Shown: positions 41,442 to 50,270 of the stretch, piece after piece
Position numbering within the stretch: the stretch's first letter is position 1
Layout: each line of letters begins with the position of its first letter
Origin: Pseudarthrobacter phenanthrenivorans
GTDB taxonomy: Bacteria > Actinomycetota > Actinomycetes > Actinomycetales > Micrococcaceae
Length of the DNA stretch: 58,057 nt
Direction: 5' to 3'
Assembly: GCF_000813845.1 (NCBI RefSeq)
Contig: NZ_JWTB01000035.1
Coordinates: 1 to 58,057, forward strand
Translations under genes and position numbers: made by a program
The notes under the pieces: generated by a model
Database searches by the model: none
Seen by the model: the letters and a program-made list of their open reading frames with translations, nothing else
Told to the model about the DNA's origin: nothing

Positions 41442-41507
41442 AGCATTGCCTTTCTTCAGGGAATTGCAGATCCGTGGTTCGAAACGGCGGCCGGCTGTCG
41501 GCCGAAC

Positions 41508-42770
41508 TCACTGGGGCCTTGCCTCGGTTCCAACCGCTTCCCTATGGTGCTTCTGCTGCCCGATTCTGGTGTTCTTCCGATCCAGTATTGGCAGCAGAGT
41601 CAGCGGGACCACGAGGAGAAACGCGAAGGCTGAACCCACGAGAGGGATGGCGACGGTGCCGATGCTGGCAATAGCTCGCGCGGTGACCCAGCTACCGATT
41701 GCCGTTCCGATGTTAAAAAAGGAGGTCGCGAGTGATGTGGCAAGAAAAGGGGCACGGCCGGCATATCGAACAGCCAGCGCCATCAGTATCGGATTCGTAC
41801 CCATGCCGAAAAGCCCGGCCACAGCAAGCAAAACGACGGTTGGAACGGCGAACTCGGACAAAAGGCACAGCGCACCGAGTGCTGCGAGAACAGCACAGCC
41901 ACCGATAAACGCCGTGGCATAGGGTGCCCGGTCACCAAAACCCCCACTGGCGAGCGATCCTGCCAGTGAACCCAAGCCGAAAACCACGAGGCTAAAGGGG
42001 AGAAGTTCGACCGGGACGCCGGCTCGCTCAACGAGAAGCGGGCCTATGAAGGCATAGGTGGACAATACGGAGGCGTTGATCAAAACACACGCCAGAAGTA
42101 CTCCCCAAAGCCGTCCACTCCTGAGAGACGAGAGTTGGGCGCGCATCCTTGTCTCCTGGCTTGCGGGCGGGCCCGCCGGTACGAAACGAGCAATGGCCAT
42201 GGCTGTCAGCAGGGCGAAGACGGTGAGAGCCCAAAAAGGCCCTCGCCATCCCCCCGACTGGCCTGCGAAGGAGCCAAGGGGAACTCCGATAACCGTTGCG
42301 AAGGTGCCGCCACTGATTACGTATCCGATGGCGCGCGCAGCAGAAGCGTCTCCCGCGGCTCGGGCCGCAGCCCCTGCTGCAATGGACCAGAAAGCGCCGG
42401 TTGCAAGGGCCGTAAGGAATCGGGCCACCAGGATTGTAGGCAGGCTGACTGTCAGGGCGACCGTGAAATGTCCGGCTGCGAAGATGACCAAGGCAGCAAC
42501 TAGCGCGGTTCGTTGCGGAACTTTTAAGGACCCAAAGGCGACTGCCGGCGTGGCGATCATACCGAGCGCAAAGGCCGTGACGAGGAGCCCGGCATCAGTA
42601 ACCCCGATGGAAAGGTCCGATGCGATATCCGGGAGCAAACCGACGACCACGAATTCGGAGGTTCCCATTAGGAACGTACCAATGGCGAGGACAGTCACGA
42701 GGAAAGGCATACGTTTCCGCTTGCTCGGCAAGGAAGAGGTGGATACCAACGGCGGCCTTTCATCAGGCAA
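41508..42770 (-). CDS. MFS transporter, DHA1 (AraJ/Cmx-like)
   Basis: 420-residue, 12-segment transporter. FLMGTSEFVVVGLLPDIASDL in TM1 and VISGGTFATVIGVPLGSFAG in TM5 (antiporter motif C region) are hallmarks of the AraJ/NepI/chloramphenicol-exporter group. The first 20 residues are polar and cytoplasmic. It is upstream of the Zn-ADH gene on the minus strand and follows the universal stress protein gene after about 140 nt. It is probably an efflux pump for a pathway by-product or antibiotic; uptake is less likely for this subgroup. Confidence 0.84.
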   Translation of the reverse strand: MPDERPPLVSTSSLPSKRKRMPFLVTVLAIGTFLMGTSEFVVVGLLPDIASDLSIGVTDAGLLVTAFALGMIATPAVAFGSLKVPQRTALVAALVIFAAGHFTVALTVSLPTILVARFLTALATGAFWSIAAGAAARAAGDASAARAIGYVISGGTFATVIGVPLGSFAGQSGGWRGPFWALTVFALLTAMAIARFVPAGPPASQETRMRAQLSSLRSGRLWGVLLACVLINASVLSTYAFIGPLLVERAGVPVELLPFSLVVFGLGSLAGSLASGGFGDRAPYATAFIGGCAVLAALGALCLLSEFAVPTVVLLAVAGLFGMGTNPILMALAVRYAGRAPFLATSLATSFFNIGTAIGSWVTARAIASIGTVAIPLVGSAFAFLLVVPLTLLPILDRKNTRIGQQKHHREAVGTEARPQ

Positions 42771-42910
42771 TGCAAGCGGCGCCCAAGAGGCAAGGAACCA
42801 AACGGGAAAGAGGCGGCAGTTTTCTGTCGTCGCGGGTCGGAGCCGCTCTTAAGTTCTCCTTCGCCGGCCTGCCTTCCACACACCACGCAAGTTAGGACAT
42901 AGGCCTGATG

Positions 42911-43339
42911 TCAGTCGACATCGTAGGTGTTGGCGATGTACACGTCGCACGGGGCGTTATGAGCAACGCTGTTAGCGACGCTTCCCAAGACACGGCCAAT
43001 ACCCTTCATCCTTCGGTTCCCCACCACGATAATCCGCGCATCTGTCCGCAGCGCTTCCTTGATGAGAGCGTCGGCTGGTCTGCCCCGCACTGCCGAGCTT
43101 GTCGTCTTCACGCCCTCCCCCAAGGAATCTGCAATCGTCTGAGCGAGGTCTTCGGCAGTATCAGCGCTCGACACAACCAGCTGGTCGCCGTTTGTCCCAA
43201 AGACTTCTGTGCGATCACTGTCAAATGCAGTCACCACATGCAACGAGGCGTTCAAGGCAGCTGCCAGGTCGCGGGCGGACTCAGCTGCTTTTCTCGCTGT
43301 TGCGCTGCCGTCGACGCCCACAACAATGGTTCCACTCAC
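42911..43339 (-). CDS. Universal stress protein (UspA fold)
   Basis: 142-residue single-domain Usp. It begins SGTIVVGVDGSATARKAAE, the first-strand signature, and ends with a nucleotide-loop-like segment IIVVGNRRMKGIGRVLGSVANSVAHNAPCDVYI. The second glycine of the ATP motif (G-x2-G) is Arg here, so nucleotide binding may be altered. AAGGAG 8 nt before GTG 43339 fixes the start over a GTG at 43378. Such proteins are common in actinobacterial accessory regions and may signal metabolic stress from the pathway. No closer role can be given. Confidence 0.85.
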   Translation of the reverse strand: MSGTIVVGVDGSATARKAAESARDLAAALNASLHVVTAFDSDRTEVFGTNGDQLVVSSADTAEDLAQTIADSLGEGVKTTSSAVRGRPADALIKEALRTDARIIVVGNRRMKGIGRVLGSVANSVAHNAPCDVYIANTYDVD

Positions 43340-43472
43340 TGCACATACTCCTTCTTGGTCACAACTAAAAAGGTCCACGCGGGTATCGTTACTCGCGCTG
43401 TCCGTCGGCCCCGTTGGGCGATCGGACTGGGGGGTTAAGAGTTGAGCGGCAGGAATCGCCCCCGCAGCTGAA

Positions 43473-44993
43473 CTAGATGTCGGTGTATGGAAGCTGGCGT
43501 TCGGTTGTTAGGTCCCAAACGACTGCCTTGCGGCGGGTGTACATGGCAACTGAGTCAAAGCCGTTTTCTTTTCCGAAACCGCTCTGCTTCATGCCACCAA
43601 ATGGGACGGTGGGATGGAACGAGCGGTACGTGTTAATCCACACCGTTCCTGCGATCAGTTCCTTAGACAGGTGCTGGATAATCCGTGCGTCGTTACCCCA
43701 GATTTGCGCGCTGAGCCCGAACTCTGAAGCATTCGCGCGGGCGATGACTTCGTCGGTGTCGGTGTAGGACAGGACGCTCGCCATCGGCCCGAAGGCTTCA
43801 TTAAGTGCGGCCGGGTTGTTGTCTGTTACGTCTGCCAACACGGTGGGCTGGTAGAAGGCACCCTCCGCCAAGTCACCGTCCTCTGCCGGGGCGCCGCCGG
43901 CCAAGGCGACCGCACCGGCGTCTATGGCGCTTTTGACCAGGGCATCGACCCGCGCGCGGTGCTGGCGGTTGATGAGGGTGCCCATCTGGGAGGATTCCTT
44001 AGTCGGCAGTCCGACGCGCACGGTTTTGGCTTTTTGCCCGAGCCGTTCGCTGACTTCTGCGTACATTGAGGCGGGGACAAAGATCCGGGACCCGGTGACG
44101 CAGGACTGGCCGCTCTTAGCGAAGTTGGAGTGCAGCAGCGAAGGGATGGCGATGTCGAGGTTGGCGTCCGGGAGCAGGATCGCCGGGCTCTTGCCGCCAA
44201 GCTCGAGGAACGTTGGCACGATATTGGTGGCGGACTGGTGGATGATGGCCCGTCCGGAGCCTGGGCCACCGGTGAAGGCGATCATTCCGATGTCGGGGTG
44301 TTCGGTGAGCAGCGGACCGACTCTGTCGCCGCGGCCGGTGACGACATTCACGACCCCGGCGGGCAGCCCGGCCTGCAGGGCGAGTTCGACCATGCGGTAG
44401 TTCAGCAATGGCGCGACCTCGGGGGCCTTGATCACAATGCAGTTTCCGGCGACCAGGGCCGGTCCTGCCTTCAGGGCAACGAAGTTCGCGTTGCCGTTGT
44501 ACGGGCTGACGCCGGCAACGACGCCGAAAGGCTCGTCCAGTCCATAGGAGAGCCGGTCGGGCAGTTGCGCGAAGGTGCGGCCTTCGATCTTGTCGGCGAT
44601 GCCGGCATAGTAACGAAGGACCCGAGCGCTGTTGTCGATGTCGGCCATCGCCTCGCGGCGCAGGTGCCCCACATCCGAAACCTCGAGATCGGCCAGTTCC
44701 TCCCGGTGCGCGGTGATTTCGTCAGCCCAGGCGGCAAGCATTCTGGCTCGGTCCTCCGGTGCAGTCCGGCGCCAGACCTTCTCATAGGCAGCCTTCGCAC
44801 CGGCCACCACGGCATCGACGTCGGCAGCCCCGGCCTCAAACAGGGTCCCGATCACCTGACCCGTGGCGGGATTTAGAATGTCCATCACGTAACCGCCCCG
44901 AGGAACGGTCACACCCTCCGCAGAAATAAGCCCGACACGGTAGTCATCTTTTCCCGAGGCTACGGAAGGCCCTTCTGACATCTTCGTCTTCAT
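43473..44993 (-). CDS. Aldehyde dehydrogenase (ALDH superfamily)
   Basis: 506-residue NAD(P)+-dependent enzyme oxidising an aldehyde to the acid. The general base is in FLELGGKSPAILL, the nucleophile in AKSGQSCVTGSRIF, and the C-terminal oligomer segment is FGGMKQSGFGKENG. The NAD pocket segment reads VSPYNGNANFVALKAGPAL, a slightly unusual variant (N-G-N for the common W-N-Y), suggesting a distinct substrate pocket. AGGGAG about 10 nt before ATG 44993 supports this start; TTG or ATG further out (45038) falls on operator-like DNA. The promoter carries a LacI-like half-site (45043) and box copy 2 (45189). Confidence 0.87.
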   Translation of the reverse strand: MKTKMSEGPSVASGKDDYRVGLISAEGVTVPRGGYVMDILNPATGQVIGTLFEAGAADVDAVVAGAKAAYEKVWRRTAPEDRARMLAAWADEITAHREELADLEVSDVGHLRREAMADIDNSARVLRYYAGIADKIEGRTFAQLPDRLSYGLDEPFGVVAGVSPYNGNANFVALKAGPALVAGNCIVIKAPEVAPLLNYRMVELALQAGLPAGVVNVVTGRGDRVGPLLTEHPDIGMIAFTGGPGSGRAIIHQSATNIVPTFLELGGKSPAILLPDANLDIAIPSLLHSNFAKSGQSCVTGSRIFVPASMYAEVSERLGQKAKTVRVGLPTKESSQMGTLINRQHRARVDALVKSAIDAGAVALAGGAPAEDGDLAEGAFYQPTVLADVTDNNPAALNEAFGPMASVLSYTDTDEVIARANASEFGLSAQIWGNDARIIQHLSKELIAGTVWINTYRSFHPTVPFGGMKQSGFGKENGFDSVAMYTRRKAVVWDLTTERQLPYTDI

Positions 44994-45042
44994 CTTTCGC
45001 GATCTCCCTAAAGCGTCGTGAACACTGTTTGCACCCAAAAGC

Positions 45043-45056
45043 TGAGCGCGTGCTAG
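45043..45056. promoter_or_regulatory. Degenerate LacI-type operator
   Basis: TGAGCGCGTGCTAG. Its reverse complement matches the perfect palindrome at 31444-31457 in 11 of 14 positions. It lies about 50 nt upstream of the ALDH start, a fitting place for repression. Confidence 0.45.
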
Positions 45057-45188
45057 TCGTGTCCTTGGTTTGCGACATCATCACGCGTTTAGTCGGGTGC
45101 CCCACCCACTCGTCTGGTGATGATGGTTGTCCTTTACAAGGCTGCCGTTCTACAGCGTCGTATTCAGTCATTGAGGACACACTAAAGA

Positions 45189-45211
45189 TATCCGGCATTG
45201 TGGGACATGGT
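45189..45211. promoter_or_regulatory. Copy 2 of the 23-bp IclR-like box
   Basis: Begins TATCCGGCATTG and ends with TGGGA-CATGGT. Together with copy 4 it also shares flanking bases (a following CAAT/TAAT). It lies between the ALDH and the first IclR gene, about 195 nt from the ALDH start. Confidence 0.7.
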
Positions 45212-45577
45212 CAATGGCTTATGCAATGATGATCATGCTTTGTCGATCAGGCAACGGTCGCCAAGCGAAGAGCGTCGGCTGTAATTTCATTCCAGGTCAG
45301 GATTAGTTGCCAGGCTGTTCCGCGACTCATTCGGCGGGTCGTCTACGAGCCCCCACCCGCCACTTTTTGGCATTTACCGAACCAGGCTCCCGGTTTCAGG
45401 TCCAATCCGGAGCCCCAGTGGGCCCCTTGCTGCGTCGGCGGGGCCCCGGGGAGCTTCTTTCTGTCGCCATTGCGGAGTCCGTGACAGATGATGACTCACG
45501 ATAGGCGATCATGGCCCGGGCCAGGAGGCGAAGCGGCCAAGATGGACCAGGAGTTGTTGCATTTCATATATACTGTG

Positions 45578-45592
45578 AGCGTTTTATATTTG
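45578..45592. promoter_or_regulatory. CAAATAT-NN-AACGCT box upstream of the IclR gene
   Basis: On the minus strand this reads CAAATATAAAACGCT. The SDR operon promoter has CAAATATGGAACGCT at 46812-46826 (13 of 15 identical). Presence before both the regulator and the next operon suggests an autoregulated IclR site. Confidence 0.55.
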
Positions 45593-45641
45593 ATGGTCCA
45601 GTGGAAGCGCCGCTACTGGCACAAGCTTGAGGGGTCGAGGA

Positions 45642-46424
45642 ATGCAGGCTGACGCAAGCGAGAGCAAGTACAAGGCGCCCGCCCTGTCAAAGGGCTTGGA
45701 CATTCTCGAACTTTTAGCGTCTGAAGACGAGGGTCTTGGCCAAGCGGAAATCGCGAAACGCCTGGGTAGAACCACATCCGAGATCTTCCGCGTGCTGATG
45801 GTGCTGCTCGAACGAGGCTATGTGGAGTTGGACAACGGGGAGCGCTACCATCTCGCCACCAAACTCTTCGAAGTAGCCCATCGCCATCCCATCATTCGGC
45901 GCTTGACAGCGATTGCCGGAGACGAGATGCAGAAGCTCGCCAACCGCATCAGCCAGAGCATTCACCTCTGCATCCTCAGTTCGGGAAAGCTGCTCGTTAT
46001 CGCTCAAGTAGACTGCCCGGATACCAACGTCAATACCGTGCGACTAGGGTCGCAAATTCCCATCGACGATTCCGCTTCCGGACGGGTTCTCGCAGCGTTC
46101 ATGGAGCATCAAGAACTGGATCATCTGCTGAAACTCGCGGGCAACGAGACGAGTGCCCGACGAGCAAGATTCCTTGCTGACCTGCAGGAAGTACGGAAGT
46201 CCGGCTTCTGCCAGGGGAAGTCTCTGACGATTGAAGGTGTGACGAATATTTCGGCTCCGGTGTTCGACTACACGGGCAAAGCTGTAGCAGCCGTGACTAC
46301 GCCGTACATTCATCGCCTCACCGGGACAGATAACATGCCCGTCGATGAAGCCCGAGCACTCCTTGTAGAGACCTGCGCAGAACTTTCTCGCAGGATGGGC
46401 GCGGGCGCGGCCAGGAATAACTAG
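45642..46424 (+). CDS. IclR-family transcriptional regulator (first copy)
   Basis: 260-residue regulator with a winged helix-turn-helix (ALSKGLDILELLASEDEGLGQ, then KRLGRTTSEIFRVLMVLLERGYVEL) and the IclR effector domain (about 85-255) with SIHLCILSSGKLLVIAQ and GVTNISAPVFDYTGKAVAAV. Length is normal. An upstream TTG at 45627 is in frame, but ATG 45642 has GAGGGG about 8 nt before it. It stands between two enzyme clusters and is preceded by several motifs. It probably controls the SDR-lactonase-PrpD-MFS run (46912-51668) and possibly the divergent ALDH. Effectors of the family are usually aromatic or aliphatic acids. Confidence 0.87.
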   Translation: MQADASESKYKAPALSKGLDILELLASEDEGLGQAEIAKRLGRTTSEIFRVLMVLLERGYVELDNGERYHLATKLFEVAHRHPIIRRLTAIAGDEMQKLANRISQSIHLCILSSGKLLVIAQVDCPDTNVNTVRLGSQIPIDDSASGRVLAAFMEHQELDHLLKLAGNETSARRARFLADLQEVRKSGFCQGKSLTIEGVTNISAPVFDYTGKAVAAVTTPYIHRLTGTDNMPVDEARALLVETCAELSRRMGAGAARNN

Positions 46425-46911
46425 AGGAGCTTCAACCTCCCCCGACGGGCCTGATGCCCAGCGCTGGCCATGACCAGCACTCGCCCCCTTGGCCGGCAGT
46501 GACGATTAGTTGGCTTGGGCTAGCAGGTGAAGCCTTGCCTGCGTGTTGATCCCGTGGACGCCGCGGGTCTGTCCGTCCTCCTCAGGATCAGCTCTCGTAG
46601 GCCGCGCCGGATAGTCACTCACTCGGCACCGGACTACTCTGCAGCCACTATCACTGCACCCCTTCACCCTCTCCCCCGACCCAAAAGAGAGCTCCCGTAG
46701 CTTCGCCCTCAGCCGCGGCCGCGCTCCTAATCCCCCATCCCCGCGGCCAACGAAGCGCCGGCCTCGTCGCCCTATGCCATGCAGGCGAGTAATCCTATTG
46801 ACGCTGCCCACCAAATATGGAACGCTATTTCAAATACAAAATTTGACGGCCGCCTTGCTGTGGTTTCCAATCAGCAGCTCGACGGCCTGCAAGAACCTAG
46901 AGGGAGTCTCG
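46425..46911. other. Intergenic region upstream of the SDR operon
   Basis: 487 bp with no convincing gene. Its AT-richer right end holds the promoter area with the box at 46812-46826. Confidence 0.45.
46812..46832. promoter_or_regulatory. CAAATAT-NN-AACGCT box and IclR-like dyad before the SDR operon
   Basis: CAAATATGGAACGCT (46812-46826) overlaps TGGAACGCTATTTCA (46818-46832), whose ends resemble the classic IclR consensus with TGGAA and TTTCCA arms. It lies about 80-100 nt before the SDR start. The copy at 45578 lies in the opposite orientation before the IclR gene. Confidence 0.55.
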
Positions 46912-47667
46912 ATGAAGCGATTCGAAGGGCAAAGTGTCGTAGTCACCGGCGCCGGGAGTGGCATCGGAGCAGCAAGTGTGAAGAGACTGCTCGACGAGGG
47001 AGCAACAGTCGTCGCGGTGGACGTTAACGAATCCGGCGTCAATGCTGCCAAAGCCGTCGACCCTGACTCAGACCGGATTCATGGCGCCGTGCTGGACGTT
47101 AGCGACCACACTGCGACTGTCTCCACTCTTGCCGAAATGCGCAAGAAACTGGGGAGCCTCAATGGCTTGATCAATTGCGCGGGAATTACCGGAGAAGGAA
47201 CGATAATTGATTCGGATCCCGAAAAGCACCGAAAGATCATGGCAGTGAATCTGGACGGAACCATAAACATGTGCCAAGCCTTTGTGCGCGCGGTGAAGGA
47301 TGACACTGGGCCGCGCGCAATTGTAAATATTTCATCCGGGGCCGGTTTGCTTGGCGTACCCAACAGGCTTTCTTACGTGGCATCGAAGTTCGGTATTTCC
47401 GGCATCACTAAGTCAATGGCACCTGAGCTTGGTCCTCTTGGGATCCGCGTCAACGCAGTCGCTCCTGGGATGACGAGGACGCCATTGATCGAATACATGA
47501 TGCAAGACCCGGCAGCCGTCGAGCGGATCAACGCGAAACATCCCATAGGCCGGATCGGAAACCCCGAGGAGATAGCTGCCGTGATCGCGTTCCTGCTCAC
47601 GGATGATGCAAGTTTTATGACGGGTGCCGTCGTCTCGGTGGACGGTGGCCAAACAGCCTGCCTCTGA
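46912..47667 (+). CDS. Short-chain dehydrogenase/reductase (SDR)
   Basis: Classical SDR of 251 residues. The NAD(P) loop is VVVTGAGSGIGAASVKRL, with Asp-38-like VAVDVNES favouring NAD+; NCAG is conserved. The catalytic Ser, Tyr and Lys lie in NISSGAGLLGVPNRLSYVASKFG. C-terminal SVDGGQTACL is typical. GAGGGAG 5 nt before ATG 46912 fixes the start, although the frame is open to 46774. It is the first gene of a probable operon SDR, SMP-30, PrpD and MFS. It likely oxidises a hydroxyl of a sugar- or terpenoid-like substrate to a ketone or lactone for the next enzyme. Confidence 0.87.
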   Translation: MKRFEGQSVVVTGAGSGIGAASVKRLLDEGATVVAVDVNESGVNAAKAVDPDSDRIHGAVLDVSDHTATVSTLAEMRKKLGSLNGLINCAGITGEGTIIDSDPEKHRKIMAVNLDGTINMCQAFVRAVKDDTGPRAIVNISSGAGLLGVPNRLSYVASKFGISGITKSMAPELGPLGIRVNAVAPGMTRTPLIEYMMQDPAAVERINAKHPIGRIGNPEEIAAVIAFLLTDDASFMTGAVVSVDGGQTACL

Positions 47668-47714
47668 CTTTCGGGCTCACCTGCTCGAGCTTCCCAGTAC
47701 GAAGGGAGACGTCC

Positions 47715-48617
47715 ATGGTCGAGATCCGGCTTCTGGTCGACTGCAAGAATCACCTCGGTGAGGGCCCGTTGTGGGACGTCGGGGATCAACGGCTGTATTG
47801 GGTGGACAGCACGGCATGCGAAATCTGGAGCTGCCGTGAGGACGGGTCGGACAGGCTCACCTACTACCTTCCTACCTATATCGGCTCCATGGCGCTCCGC
47901 GAAAGCGGGGGCGCCGTTGTGGCCCTGGCGAACGGCTTCAACTTCTACGATTTCGATACTCAAGAAGTGACGCCCATCGCGAACCCACTGCAGGACAAGG
48001 AGAACTACCGCTTCAACGACGGCAAGGTCGACCGAGCCGGCAGATTTTTCGCAGGGACAATGGGCTATGACTTTGATCCTCTAAACGTGAACGTTTCCCG
48101 GGAACCTTCCGCGAACGGGTCCCTCTACCGGCTCGATCCCGACCTCTCCGTGACGGAGATCGACACCGGCATGATCTGCTCCAACGGCCCCTGCTGGAGT
48201 CCCGATAGCGAGACATTCTTTTTCGGTGATTCCGAGCACAAGGTCATTTGGGCGTATGACTACGATCTAGCCACGGGGGAAGCAACGAACAAGCGGGTCC
48301 ATTGTTCGGACACGAACTTCGCCCGCACCGTCGATGGTGCGACCGTTGACTCCCAAGGCTTCCTCTGGAACGCGAAAGTCCTGGGCGGCCGCATCATTCG
48401 TTACGCACCCGACGGATCCATCGACCGTCAGATTGCCCTTCCTGTCCGAAACGTGACAAGCGTGATGTTTGGAGGGCCCAATCTGGACATCCTCTACTTC
48501 ACCAGTATGGCCAAGCCAGTGCGTGGTGTGCCAAGCACACAGCCCGGAGCCGGCGGACTTTTCGCGATCTACGGACTCGGTGTCACCGGCCTCCCCGAAA
48601 CACGCTTCGCCGGATGA
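47715..48617 (+). CDS. SMP-30/gluconolactonase/LRE-family hydrolase
   Basis: 300-residue six-bladed beta-propeller of the regucalcin/gluconolactonase family, normally opening sugar lactones with a bound divalent metal. Metal-ligand positions are visible: Glu16 in NHLGEGPLWD, Asn in YRFNDGKVDRAGRFFAGTM, and the ICSNGPCWSPDSETFFFGDS segment with the later Asn/Asp pair. It lies 47 nt after the SDR gene. An SDR making a lactone and this enzyme hydrolysing it would give an aldonic-type acid. The exact lactone is unknown. Confidence 0.85.
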   Translation: MVEIRLLVDCKNHLGEGPLWDVGDQRLYWVDSTACEIWSCREDGSDRLTYYLPTYIGSMALRESGGAVVALANGFNFYDFDTQEVTPIANPLQDKENYRFNDGKVDRAGRFFAGTMGYDFDPLNVNVSREPSANGSLYRLDPDLSVTEIDTGMICSNGPCWSPDSETFFFGDSEHKVIWAYDYDLATGEATNKRVHCSDTNFARTVDGATVDSQGFLWNAKVLGGRIIRYAPDGSIDRQIALPVRNVTSVMFGGPNLDILYFTSMAKPVRGVPSTQPGAGGLFAIYGLGVTGLPETRFAG

Positions 48618-48674
48618 CCTTCGCCACCAATGTCCATCCCAAACGTCAATAACCACTAGGAAGATCACCACCTC

Positions 48675-50057
48675 ATGGGAAACACACCTGACCTCTCCCA
48701 CCCCCTTGCGGAGTTCGCCGCTGGGATACGCTTTGCCGACCTGCCCCACGATGCAGTTGACGCCGCTAAGAAGAGCCTTCTGGACACCTTGGGCGTAATG
48801 CTCGGAGCCAGCGGCATGGAACCGGCCGTTAGGCCAATCATCGAACTCGTCGCAGATGCCGGGGGCAAGGAAGAAGCACGAATCCTGGGATTCGGGGGTC
48901 GCGTACCGGCGGCTGCCGCAGCCTTTGCCAACGGAACACTCGCGCATGGCTTGGACTACGACAGCCAGACACCCTGGGGCGCGCACCCTGACAGCTCCCT
49001 CATTCCAGCCCTCCTAGCCCTGGCAGATCGCCAGGGAAATGTGACCGGCGAGGAACTGATCACGGCAATTGCCATCGGTCAGGAACTGTTTATTCGCCTG
49101 CGCTGCAACGTCGGCTGGAAGATGGACTGGAACCTGTCCAGTGTCGTCGGAATATACTCCGGCGTGGCAGCATGCGGCTCACTCCTGGGCCTGAGTGCCG
49201 AACAGATCGCACATGCTATGGGCATCGCCAGCCTCAATGCCGGCGGGACGATGCAACAGATCTTCGGGACCGGCAGCAACCTTCGGGGACTTTATGCCGG
49301 ATTCATCGCACAAAACGCCGTCAACGCAACCCTTCTGGCTCAGAACGGGATGCTCGGCATGGAGGACCTCTTCGAAGGCGAAGCAGGCATTTTCAAGGTC
49401 TACTTCCACGGCGATTACAACCGCGAAAAAATTCTGGCGGACTTAGGCGGAACATTTCTTTCTGCAGGAATGACGTACAAATACTGGCCGGCGGTGGGCA
49501 ACGCCCATACTTACATCCATGCTGCCATCGAACTTGCCCGGGAACACGGGTTAAAGCCTGAGGAAATAAAGGAGGTGCGTGTCTATGTGGGCGACTTTGC
49601 TGAGCGGATGGTGAAACCCATCGACGAACGAAAGAAACCCAACACGATAATGGACGCTAAATTCTCATTGCCATTTACTGTCGCCCTGGCACTCATCAAG
49701 GGCAGAATGAAGATCTCCGATTTCTCTACCGACAGCCTCAATGACCCCCGCGTCCTAGCCCTTGCCGACAAAGTGGAACCCGTTTTTGACCCAAATTTCA
49801 ACTGGAACCTCAAGTTGCCGGCAGGGAAGGTCGAAGTCACCACCCATGACGGCCGCCGTCTAGAGCGTGACGGCTCAGCAGTCCCTGGTACACCAGAAAG
49901 GCCCATGACCTGGGAGGAGCTCAACGAAAAGTTCAGCGACTGCGCCCACGCATCAACCGCACATATGGCTACAGAAACGATCACCAGGGCGCAAAGTCTC
50001 ATCAGAAGTTTGGAACACTGCGACGAGGTAACTCGGCTTCTTGAACTGACTAGTTAA
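48675..50057 (+). CDS. MmgE/PrpD-family protein, canonical member
   Basis: 460 residues, the standard length. It carries the family's landmark stretches: FANGTLAHGLDYDSQTPWGAHPDSSLIPALL, KYWPAVGNAHTYIHAA and DAKFSLPFTVALAL. By homology it may dehydrate, decarboxylate or epimerise a carboxylic acid (2-methylcitrate dehydratase, cis-aconitate decarboxylase and iminodisuccinate epimerase are relatives). It follows the SMP-30 gene by 57 nt with a weak GGAAG before ATG. Its motifs are closer to the family norm than those of the PrpD protein at 32990, so the two probably act on different compounds or steps. Confidence 0.86.
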   Translation: MGNTPDLSHPLAEFAAGIRFADLPHDAVDAAKKSLLDTLGVMLGASGMEPAVRPIIELVADAGGKEEARILGFGGRVPAAAAAFANGTLAHGLDYDSQTPWGAHPDSSLIPALLALADRQGNVTGEELITAIAIGQELFIRLRCNVGWKMDWNLSSVVGIYSGVAACGSLLGLSAEQIAHAMGIASLNAGGTMQQIFGTGSNLRGLYAGFIAQNAVNATLLAQNGMLGMEDLFEGEAGIFKVYFHGDYNREKILADLGGTFLSAGMTYKYWPAVGNAHTYIHAAIELAREHGLKPEEIKEVRVYVGDFAERMVKPIDERKKPNTIMDAKFSLPFTVALALIKGRMKISDFSTDSLNDPRVLALADKVEPVFDPNFNWNLKLPAGKVEVTTHDGRRLERDGSAVPGTPERPMTWEELNEKFSDCAHASTAHMATETITRAQSLIRSLEHCDEVTRLLELTS

Positions 50058-50101
50058 TGTCCTGAAGAAGGCCTTGAATGATGTACTCCAAGGTCATGTA
50101 A

Positions 50102-50126
50102 TCTCCGAAGAAGCCCTACTCGGAGA
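50102..50126. promoter_or_regulatory. Inverted repeat upstream of the second ACS transporter
   Basis: TCTCCGA / TCGGAGA, perfect 7-bp arms with an 11-nt spacer, followed by an AT-rich stretch (AATATAAAC). It lies in the 213-bp gap between the PrpD and MFS genes: an operator for a separate promoter, or a weak attenuator. Confidence 0.35.
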
Positions 50127-50270
50127 ATATAAACAGGAATACTGTCCCCTTCTTAAGCATCAGACCTAAGCATGGGCGGCTCGCCAATTGCAATACGGAA
50201 GCCCGCAGGCATCCGGCAACCAAACACCCACACATCAAGCTCTCTTGGGCGCACCCTACAAGGAGGTAGC

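Larger units (their letters stand above)
44994..45641. other. Divergent control region between ALDH and IclR genes
   Basis: 648 bp without a gene, but dense in regulatory motifs: a LacI-like site (45043-45056), the second copy of the 23-bp IclR box (45189-45211) and the CAAATAT/AACGCT box (45578-45592), flanked by an inverted repeat TGGACCA (45543-45549) / TGGTCCA (45594-45600). Confidence 0.6.

Noticed and set aside
46506..46814. Minus-strand 102-codon frame before the SDR operon
   Set aside because: Arg/Gly-rich composition without ribosome site or recognisable domain; the region holds the SDR operon promoter.
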